Below are positions 1 to 5,395 of a DNA stretch of 5,395 bases, in pieces (position 1 is the first letter of the stretch; the number at the start of each line of letters is the position of its first letter). The DNA is taken from positions 1-5,395 of the forward strand of contig CALZAP010000124.1 in assembly GCA_945614335.1 (NCBI GenBank), written 5' to 3'. Source of the DNA: an uncultured Prevotella sp. GTDB taxonomy: Bacteria > Bacteroidota > Bacteroidia > Bacteroidales > Bacteroidaceae. The notes below the pieces were generated by a model. It did no database searches. It had not been told where the DNA came from and worked only from the letters and a program-made list of their open reading frames with translations. The position numbers and the translations under genes were made by a program.

Positions 1-927
1 CACGTGAGCTTTCACGTTTTCTAGGTAAGCGGGAGTCTTCAACGAGTTAAGGTATTCGTCGTATGTGGCTGCTGGCTTTGGCTCGCACTCGTTGTAGTAG
101 GCCTTTAGCATGTCGCCCAGTTCCTTGGTGAGCATTCCCGTCGAAGCCGCTCCAGTCATGGCTTTCACAGCCTCCTCTTTCTTGCCTTGGTTCATGAGAG
201 CCTCAGCGTAGAGCTGGTTGCCCTTTGGATATTGGTTGTAGCGCACGTCTTCGGGCAAGGTGTTCATTAGGTCGATGCCATCCTGCACTCGTCCGCTTCT
301 CATCAGCACTTCCGCTTCCACGGTCGTGTAGTAGTTTAGGACAGCCTGTTGAGACTGCTTTTGCGATAGTCCATCGTTGTACATGTCGACATAAGTCTTT
401 GACTTCTCAGCCATTATTGCGTACATTTTCTCAGCTATGTCGACATAGGTTTTCGGATCGTCGGGACGTTTCATTATGTAGAACATCACAGTGTGGCCGT
501 AGAGTTCCGAGAGTCCCGAGAATTCCATTTCCTGCATCACCTCCACGAGCTTGTCGTAGTTCTTCTCGTCCCACAGTTTTCTTGAATAAGAGCGGTAGAA
601 GTTCACATAGATGTGTCCTCCGCCGTCGGGGTTGGCATAGAAGTCGGCAATGGGGAAGTCCTTGCGGAATTGGTCGGCAGCCTTGTTAAACTCCTCGCCC
701 TGTAGTTTCCAAAGTTTCTCGGCGGCAGTACGTCGTGCGAAGTCGCCTTTAGGATACTTCTTCAGGAGTTTAGCCTTTGCCTTGTCGGCTTTTACCGTGT
801 CTTTCTTTTGGAAGAGCAGGTCGTAGTATTGTTGCATCAGAGCCTTTTCCTCTGACATCTTTTCCTGAGCCATTGAAGGCACCATGCCCACGAGGAGCAT
901 GGATGCCAAGAATATTAGTTTTTTCAT
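1..927 (-). CDS. Secreted helical protein, N-terminal part; probable TlpA/thioredoxin-like family member (3' end outside window)
   Basis: The frame opens with ATG at 927-925 and stays open for 309 codons to the left edge, so the C-terminus is missing. The N-terminus MKKLIFLASMLLVGMVPSMA is a classical signal peptide with a likely cleavage after SMA (A20/Q21). There is no lipobox cysteine, so the product should be soluble in the periplasm. The rest is charged and mostly helical, with features such as KYPKGDFAR (57-65), DFPIADFY (90-97), YPKGNQLYAEALMNQGKKEEA (about 233-253, TPR-like) and YDEYLNSLKTPAYLENVK (289-306). From memory of the family, such segments form the long N-terminal region of Bacteroidota TlpA-like disulfide reductases. 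There the stretch around residue 300 leads into a thioredoxin fold with a CxxC motif. That domain would lie beyond the window, so the redox role is inference. The gene follows the metallohydrolase-like lipoprotein by 19 nt and is presumably co-transcribed. It could also be a plain TPR-like periplasmic protein. The coding call is firm; the function is tentative. Confidence 0.85.
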   Translation of the reverse strand, partial: MKKLIFLASMLLVGMVPSMAQEKMSEEKALMQQYYDLLFQKKDTVKADKAKAKLLKKYPKGDFARRTAAEKLWKLQGEEFNKAADQFRKDFPIADFYANPDGGGHIYVNFYRSYSRKLWDEKNYDKLVEVMQEMEFSGLSELYGHTVMFYIMKRPDDPKTYVDIAEKMYAIMAEKSKTYVDMYNDGLSQKQSQQAVLNYYTTVEAEVLMRSGRVQDGIDLMNTLPEDVRYNQYPKGNQLYAEALMNQGKKEEAVKAMTGAASTGMLTKELGDMLKAYYNECEPKPAATYDEYLNSLKTPAYLENVKAHV

Positions 928-946
928 TTGTCAATTAATATTTTTA

Positions 947-1918
947 TTATTTTGTTATTGCCCTGAGGTCGATACCGTAGTTAGTCTTGTAGAAGTTAAT
1001 TAGGCAGTCCCACTTCTTTTTTATAGCAGGATAGGCGAGATAGTCGGCTACGGCCTCGTCAGTGGCGTTAAGTATCTGTGTCATGTAGTAGTCGTAGTCG
1101 AGAGCCTTTATGTCGTTTTCGCTTTTGCCGTTCCACGTGTCGTATGTGTCCGAGTATTTCATGTATATCTCGTTGTACACGCTATATCCCCATTGAGAAT
1201 ACTTTGGAATGAAACCGCGGTTTCTGAGGGCTGCGATGTCGTCGGTTGTGTATTCGTAGCTCCACTGCCCCTTTGTCATTGTTGGTCTTGTGGCGTAATC
1301 GGTCTCGGCATAGAACTCGTCAGGAATGCTGAGTAGCCCTTGTGCACGGTAGTAAGACCACAGTGCCGTGAAGAGTTCTATCTTGCGTGCCTTCTTCGTG
1401 GCGGCATCCATGGTAGGCACTTGGTTCATGCCTCCTATGATGAGTCCGTTGCCGTTGATGGCATAGTTCTGAGTTGCAATCATGAATGTTCCGTCGTCCC
1501 AATCGCGCTTCATGTATACAGAGTCTGCAAGGAACACACGATACGGCATGCCACCCTTTTTCAGGAAGTCGTCGGTGAAATATTTCAGCCAGATGTCTTC
1601 TATATAGTCGAGCATGGCATCGACATTGCTAAAGTCACCGTTGGTGGCGTAATATGTGCGTCCGCCACTTGATGCATTGCCCGTTACTTGGAGCCACCAT
1701 GCGTCTTTGTTGTTGAAGTCGTAAAGTACATATGACCCATACTTGTTGTAGTAGTTGAGTATGCGTGCGTTGGCTGCGTCCGATGCTCCTTTTTGTGGAA
1801 GTTCATATTCGGGAGTGATTTCTATCGGAGCTCCAATTTCCTCTTCATCGCCAGCACAGGCTGCAAAACCAGTGCATAACGCCATGATGAACAATATGTT
1901 TCTTAAAGTCTTTTTCAT
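947..1918 (-). CDS. SusCD-associated lipoprotein, zinc metallohydrolase (Peptidase_Mx1)-like but lacking HExxH; probable pseudoenzyme
   Basis: Complete 323-residue lipoprotein, ending TAA at 949-947. I choose ATG 1918 over the in-frame ATG 1933 because GGAGG sits 8 nt upstream of it and the product then begins MKKTLRNILF, a normal signal peptide; the longer form would add MEEKK. The lipobox is GFAAC with C21 lipidated, followed by AGDEEE, an acidic stretch like Bacteroidota surface-export signals. Known family: lipoproteins of this size beside SusC/SusD pairs carry HExxH and a later acidic motif ending in Glu (family name from memory; no search done). Landmarks seen here are GLIIGGMN (158-165), IPDEF (198-202), GFIPKYS (235-241), a Glu in YNEI (E250) and a C-terminal FYKTNYGIDL (309-318). 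The HExxH position reads IELFT (180-184), keeping only the Glu, and no histidine occurs anywhere. Zinc hydrolysis is therefore unlikely, and a cargo-binding role is inferred. Tyrosine is about 10 % of residues. The reading frame is intact, so this is not a decaying gene. Confidence 0.88.
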   Translation of the reverse strand: MKKTLRNILFIMALCTGFAACAGDEEEIGAPIEITPEYELPQKGASDAANARILNYYNKYGSYVLYDFNNKDAWWLQVTGNASSGGRTYYATNGDFSNVDAMLDYIEDIWLKYFTDDFLKKGGMPYRVFLADSVYMKRDWDDGTFMIATQNYAINGNGLIIGGMNQVPTMDAATKKARKIELFTALWSYYRAQGLLSIPDEFYAETDYATRPTMTKGQWSYEYTTDDIAALRNRGFIPKYSQWGYSVYNEIYMKYSDTYDTWNGKSENDIKALDYDYYMTQILNATDEAVADYLAYPAIKKKWDCLINFYKTNYGIDLRAITK

Positions 1919-1926
1919 TTTCTTTT

Positions 1927-1931
1927 CCTCC
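1927..1931 (-). promoter_or_regulatory. Shine-Dalgarno-like GGAGG that supports the internal start at 1918
   Basis: On the minus strand the sequence ATGGAGGAAAAGAAAATG holds two in-frame ATG codons. GGAGG lies 8 nt before the second one, an ideal ribosome-binding spacing. The other two starts in the window (3414 and 927) have only AT-rich leaders without such a motif, as is common in Bacteroidota. The motif also encodes the Glu-Glu of the longer reading, so it could be partly coincidental. It still decides in favour of the start at 1918. Confidence 0.5.
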
Positions 1932-1938
1932 ATGATGT

Positions 1939-3414
1939 TTATTCTGCATTCACTGCCACGCGCTCAGATGTGTTGCGGCAGTCGTTTTGCTGTAGTTCAG
2001 TATTCTTTTCAAACACGCTCTGCGGTATTGGCAGTGTGTACATTGGGTCTTTCTCCTTCAGAGTGTAGACGAGTTTCGGTCCGCCGGCTTCTGCACGATA
2101 TATGTGCTTTATCTCCGGCATGCCGTAGCGGCGGAGGTCAAACCATCTGAATCCCTCGAAGCAGAACTCCTTGCGTCGTTCGTCGCGTATCTCCTTGAGC
2201 AGTTGGTCGCCGCTGAGTGTTGTGTGCTCATAGCCGTTGATGCGCGACTTGCGCAGTGTCTCCAATGCCTTGTTAGCTTCCGATGCATTGCCCAGCAGAG
2301 CCTCTGCTTCTGCCTTGTTGAGCCAAGCCTCTGCAGTTCTTATGTTCTGGCTAAGTCCGCTTGTCCCATAAGGTTTTTTTATTACATCCGACGAATACTG
2401 AAGTGCAAGTCCGTAAGATGTCCAGCGCAAGTCGTTGTTAGAATCCCAAAGTGCGCGGAATTCTGAAGCATGGCCTGTCCAGTAGCAAGTGCTTCCGGCT
2501 CGTGTGCCGGTTCCGAAGAGCCATAGCACCTCAGGATTGTTGTAGTCCAGCGGGTTGTAGCTCCAGTTTCCTTCCATTGCTCCCGCGAGTTCTGTAGGCA
2601 GGTTCATCAGTCTGATGCCCATGGCGAGTGCCTTGCCGGCTTCATCGGTAGCCTCCTTATAGCGTTCCATGAAGAGGTAGACGCGCGAGAGTAGGATATG
2701 TATCGAAGGTTGGTTCACTCGATAGTTTTTGTAGATGATTTCCAATGGGTCCATAAGTTCGGCAGCCTTCTTCAAGTCGGGCAGGATAACGTCTTCGTAT
2801 GCCTCGGCCACAGTACTGCGTGCAATTCCATCAGTAGAGAGGTTTGCATCGAGCTTCAGAGGCACTCCAAGTGCGTTCTTGTTGTAGTTGTAAGGCTCAC
2901 CATAAAGGTTTACGAGCTGGAAGTAGAGCATTGCCCTCACGGCAAGTGCCTCAGCCTTTACGCGGTCGCGAGTTTCCTGTGTACCTACTGCTTCGTCAAT
3001 ATTGTCCAGCACTGCGTTGCATCCCATTATCTTTTTATAGAACTGAGCGTAGGTTGTAGATGAGGCAACTGTGTTTATGCGTGTGCCGTAGCCGTCTTGG
3101 TCCATCATGTATGGCTGCCATGAATAGAAAGGCAGTGGAGTGATGGCCTGTGAACTGCCAGAGAATCCGTCTATAGGGTTCCAGTTCTCGTCGTAGCCTG
3201 TGAGGTCAAGATAAGCCTCGCAGTCGTCGTCGAGATATTCCACCCATGAGAAGTCGGGCCCATAGTTGTCGGGATAACCGCTACCGATGAGTAGTTCAGA
3301 GAAGTCGGATGCAGACTTTGGTATTACTTCGCTCTGTGACTCCTCTTCAAGAAAATCGCCGCAGCTGCCGAACATTAAGGCAGCAAGAGGCAAAAGCCAT
3401 ATATATTTCTTCAT
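1939..3414 (-). CDS. SusD/RagB-family nutrient-uptake outer-membrane lipoprotein
   Basis: Complete 491-residue protein, a usual length for the family. It forms the surface lid of a SusCD importer and helps bind cargo before the TonB-dependent receptor takes it in. The signal peptide MKKYIWLLPLAALMFGSC ends in lipobox FGSC with C18 lipidated. GDFLEEE follows, the typical SusD start and an acidic surface-export-like stretch. Family landmarks in order are: TPR-like helices with KAEALAVRAMLYFQLVNLYG (153-172), LLSRVYLFMERYKEA (241-255), RTAEAWLNKAEAEALLG (359-375), then IRDERRKEFCFEGFRWFDLR (409-428) and YTLPIPQSVFEKNTELQQN (459-477). A tail of 14 residues (CRNTSERVAVNAE and the preceding D) follows the point where many homologues stop. 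The start at 3414 is 27 nt after the SusC stop, and the TAA at 1941-1939 lies 20 nt before the chosen start of the next gene. The specificity cannot be read from sequence, and no glycanase lies nearby to suggest a sugar. Confidence 0.96.
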   Translation of the reverse strand: MKKYIWLLPLAALMFGSCGDFLEEESQSEVIPKSASDFSELLIGSGYPDNYGPDFSWVEYLDDDCEAYLDLTGYDENWNPIDGFSGSSQAITPLPFYSWQPYMMDQDGYGTRINTVASSTTYAQFYKKIMGCNAVLDNIDEAVGTQETRDRVKAEALAVRAMLYFQLVNLYGEPYNYNKNALGVPLKLDANLSTDGIARSTVAEAYEDVILPDLKKAAELMDPLEIIYKNYRVNQPSIHILLSRVYLFMERYKEATDEAGKALAMGIRLMNLPTELAGAMEGNWSYNPLDYNNPEVLWLFGTGTRAGSTCYWTGHASEFRALWDSNNDLRWTSYGLALQYSSDVIKKPYGTSGLSQNIRTAEAWLNKAEAEALLGNASEANKALETLRKSRINGYEHTTLSGDQLLKEIRDERRKEFCFEGFRWFDLRRYGMPEIKHIYRAEAGGPKLVYTLKEKDPMYTLPIPQSVFEKNTELQQNDCRNTSERVAVNAE

Positions 3415-3441
3415 AACGTTGTATACTATATTATTATTGTG

Positions 3442-5395
3442 TTAGAATGTGATATTTAATGCCAGTGTGAACGACTTTCGTGCTGGCCATGAGGCTGTTT
3501 CGGGATCGCGTCCGTTCCATTTGCTGTCAAAGGCGATGAAGAACGGGTTGGTGAGGCTTGCCGTTATATAGGCATTGCGCATTCCCAAAGTTGCAAGTGC
3601 TGATTTCGGCAGGTCATACTGAAGTGACAGCGAACGGCAACGTATGAAGTCGGTGTCGGCTATACGTGCTGTTGAGTAGTTGTACATCTGGTATGGGCTG
3701 CTCCAATACTCTCCGTTGGAGCCATATTTTAGCGTTAAATTAATGTCGTTTGGATTTCCTGCTGCAATTGATGGGATGTCAGTCCAAAGTTCGTCGCCAG
3801 GTTGACGCCAGCGATCAAGCATGTAAGTAGGCATGTTCTGTTCTGGACGTGGTGCACCTGTTGTTGCGAAATAATTGGGTAGATAAGCCTGTGCGCCTAT
3901 CGACATTGCAAATTGTGCGCGAAGGTGGAAGTTCTTGTATCTCAGCGAAGTGCTTATACCGCCAGCCACATCGGGCTCAGTGCATCCTGCCTCTACGAGA
4001 TACTCGCGGAAGTCTACCGGTTTCTCTTCCTTGTCAAGTCCGTTGAAAGTGGGATAACCTGTCTTTGGATCCAAGCCTGCGAAGTCGAAGGCGTAGATGG
4101 TGCCATAGGGTTTGCCCTCCACTATGGCTGCTCCTGTAAGGTAGTCGTTTGGAAGGTTTACAATCTCGTTGTTTTCCACGCGGTTGTAGTCCTTGCTGGT
4201 GTTGAAGGCGATAGACCATGTCCAGTCCTTGGTGCGTATTGGAGTAGCGCTGATGATAAACTCATAACCGTAGTTTTTCATGATGGTGCCCTTCACGTAA
4301 GCCGATTCCACACCGTATTCTGTTGAAACCTCATGCGAACTGAGCACGTCGCTTCGTTTGTTGTAGTAGTTGAAGCCAGCACTTAAGCGTCCGTCAAAGA
4401 ACGATAGGTCGGCTCCGAGGTTCCAGTCGCGTGTTTTCTCCCATCCAAGGTCAGGATATGGCAGTGACTTTATCTTCAGGTAGTACTGCTTGAAGTATGT
4501 GTGCAGACCTCCATCGGTGGCAATAAGGTATGGTGACACCTCACTTACGGAATTTCCTCTCCATCCGTAAGAGAAGGAGATGTCGAACATGTCGTACCAT
4601 GAGCTTGCCCAGTCCATCCAAGGTTCTTCGCCGATGCGCCACTTGGCACCGAAAGAGAGTGTCGGATTGAAACGTTTGTTCTCATCCTGACCGAAGCGGT
4701 TAGACGCGTCGAGGCGTCCGTTGAGGTTCAGCACATAGCGGTTATCGAAGCTATAAACGGCAGTGAAATACTCGCTGAGTTGGTTCTGCTTTGTATTGGT
4801 TATGCTGGAGCCCTGGCGCATTAGTTCATGCAAGTCGGTTGTAGGCTTATATCCTGTAGCTGTGTGCAGGTCGCTGAGTGCTGGTACTGTGGCAAATGTC
4901 TCACCGCGGTATTTCTGATAGCCGTATCGCAGCATTGTCTCGCCATCGAACTTATAAGATTGTACCTGCATACCGATGTTGAACGTCACGTTATGCTTCT
5001 CGGCAAAGGTGTTGTTATAGACGAAGGCACCGCGGAATGAGTAGTTTACGTTCTGCTGTGTTGCACTGTTGAGTATTCCTCCGTAAGGCAGTGGGCTTGA
5101 AAGTTCTTCCTCAGAGTTTGGCTGTACCTCACCCGTGTCGTAGCCACGTATCTGTGACACGGCATTTGTGAATTCTGTTGCCCACGACTTCATTCTTGAT
5201 GAAGAGAGGCTTAGTGATGCGTCACCCTGGAATTCCACGTTTTTCAGCAGCTTCCAACGCAGTCCGAGGTTTGCCTGGAAACTGGTGACCGTTGACTGCG
5301 AACCGCTGTTGTCAAGCTCGTTGAGGATGTTGTAGTTATAGCAGTGCTTGTTGAGTATCGAGTAACTATTATTGCCATACACTGGGTAGTAGTAG
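3442..5395 (-). CDS. SusC/RagA-family TonB-linked outer-membrane receptor, C-terminal ~650 residues (5' end outside window)
   Basis: The frame is open from the right edge (first full codon 5394-5392, residues YYYPVYGNNS) to TAA at 3444-3442. The GTG at 5382 is internal, not a start. About 650 residues remain of a family that usually has 1000-1100. The signal peptide, the CarboxypepD_reg-like domain and the plug domain are therefore outside the window. What remains is the TonB-dependent beta-barrel, which moves cargo across the outer membrane using TonB energy. Visible SusC barrel landmarks, numbered from the first full codon, are: RLDASNRFG (227-235) with RFNPTLSFGAKW (241-252), PYPDLGWEKTRDWNLGADLS (312-331), GKPYGTIYAFDFAGLDPKTG (427-446), a GGIST strand (478-482), DRWRQPGDELWTDIP (527-541), RSLSLQYDLPKS (587-598) and GRDPETASWPARKSFTLALN (628-647). 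The last strand ends ITF with terminal Phe, as expected for insertion by the Bam machinery. It is followed 27 nt later by its SusD partner, the standard pairing. The substrate is unknown. Confidence 0.97.
   Translation of the reverse strand, partial: YYYPVYGNNSYSILNKHCYNYNILNELDNSGSQSTVTSFQANLGLRWKLLKNVEFQGDASLSLSSSRMKSWATEFTNAVSQIRGYDTGEVQPNSEEELSSPLPYGGILNSATQQNVNYSFRGAFVYNNTFAEKHNVTFNIGMQVQSYKFDGETMLRYGYQKYRGETFATVPALSDLHTATGYKPTTDLHELMRQGSSITNTKQNQLSEYFTAVYSFDNRYVLNLNGRLDASNRFGQDENKRFNPTLSFGAKWRIGEEPWMDWASSWYDMFDISFSYGWRGNSVSEVSPYLIATDGGLHTYFKQYYLKIKSLPYPDLGWEKTRDWNLGADLSFFDGRLSAGFNYYNKRSDVLSSHEVSTEYGVESAYVKGTIMKNYGYEFIISATPIRTKDWTWSIAFNTSKDYNRVENNEIVNLPNDYLTGAAIVEGKPYGTIYAFDFAGLDPKTGYPTFNGLDKEEKPVDFREYLVEAGCTEPDVAGGISTSLRYKNFHLRAQFAMSIGAQAYLPNYFATTGAPRPEQNMPTYMLDRWRQPGDELWTDIPSIAAGNPNDINLTLKYGSNGEYWSSPYQMYNYSTARIADTDFIRCRSLSLQYDLPKSALATLGMRNAYITASLTNPFFIAFDSKWNGRDPETASWPARKSFTLALNITF

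Larger units (their letters stand above)
1..5395 (-). other. Interior of a co-directional SusCD operon (four genes, minus strand)
   Basis: All four genes are read in the same direction with gaps of 27 nt (3415-3441), 20 nt (1919-1938; 5 nt if the upstream ATG is used) and 19 nt (928-946). The gaps are AT-rich and hold no hairpin followed by a T-run and no Bacteroidota -7 box (TAnnTTTG) on the minus strand. They therefore look like simple within-operon spacers. The promoter should lie upstream of the SusC start beyond the right edge, and the terminator beyond the left edge. No sigma/anti-sigma pair, hybrid two-component regulator or carbohydrate-active enzyme is visible in the part shown. Confidence 0.8.

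Noticed and set aside
225..689. 154-codon open frame on the plus strand
   Set aside because: It lies wholly antisense to the well-formed secreted-protein gene at 927-1. Its translation is rich in Arg, Cys and Ser with no family features, as expected of a shadow frame.
947..1918. Reading the third gene as a degraded pseudogene because its active site is missing
   Set aside because: The frame is uninterrupted, the signal peptide and lipobox are intact, the length is normal and flanking family landmarks persist, so loss of HExxH looks specific rather than decay.
1755..2150. 131-codon plus-strand frame spanning the junction of the lipoprotein and SusD genes
   Set aside because: It is antisense to both signal-peptide and C-terminal coding regions, low in recognisable domain features, and has no start signal. 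The hydrophobic part is the reverse of a signal peptide.
3415..3441. Possible promoter in the AT-rich gap between the SusC and SusD genes
   Set aside because: Only 27 nt are available, there is no TAnnTTTG box on the minus strand, and SusC-SusD pairs are normally co-transcribed. The AT-rich run fits a Bacteroidota translation leader.
3913..4326. 137-codon plus-strand frame opposite the SusC barrel
   Set aside because: The opposite strand has continuous, motif-rich SusC coding sequence, and this frame has no recognisable features.
5380..5382. GTG as the start codon of the SusC-like gene
   Set aside because: The frame continues upstream to the window edge (YYYP precedes it), and the remaining protein lacks a signal peptide and plug domain, so the true start is outside.

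Overview
The window looks like a piece of a Bacteroidota chromosome, most likely order Bacteroidales (Bacteroides/Prevotella type). The evidence is a SusC/RagA-type TonB-dependent receptor next to a SusD/RagB-type lipoprotein, an arrangement confined to this phylum. A further Bacteroidota-type lipoprotein and short AT-rich gaps before start codons, mostly without Shine-Dalgarno sequences, agree with this. Base composition is moderate and looks even across the window. I cannot place the genus from the sequence alone.

Everything readable is on the minus strand, so transcription runs from high to low coordinates. In that order the genes are: (1) 5395-3442, the C-terminal ~650 residues of a SusC-like outer-membrane receptor whose start lies beyond the right edge; (2) 3414-1939, a complete SusD-like surface lipoprotein; (3) 1918-947 (alternative start 1933), a complete lipoprotein that resembles the SusCD-associated 'zinc metallohydrolase' (Peptidase_Mx1-like) lipoproteins but lacks their HExxH motif; (4) 927-1, the first 309 residues of a secreted helical protein that runs off the left edge and resembles the N-terminal half of Bacteroidota TlpA/thioredoxin-fold proteins. 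Intergenic gaps are 27, 20 (or 5) and 19 nt. There is no visible terminator or promoter between genes, so this is almost certainly the interior of one operon. No gene-free stretch exceeds 30 nt.

Working model (inference): SusC and SusD form the lidded outer-membrane importer. The third gene adds a surface-exposed or periplasm-facing lipoprotein that probably handles or binds the cargo. The fourth acts in the periplasm, possibly in thiol-disulfide chemistry if the expected C-terminal thioredoxin domain exists. No carbohydrate-active enzyme or glycan-specific regulator is visible, so the cargo need not be a glycan. Peptides or another small ligand are equally possible.

The most interesting point is the third gene. 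It keeps the overall sequence landmarks of the metallohydrolase family, yet the HExxH position reads IELFT, and the whole protein has no histidine at all while being very rich in tyrosine. This suggests a pseudoenzyme reused as a binding protein within a SusCD system.
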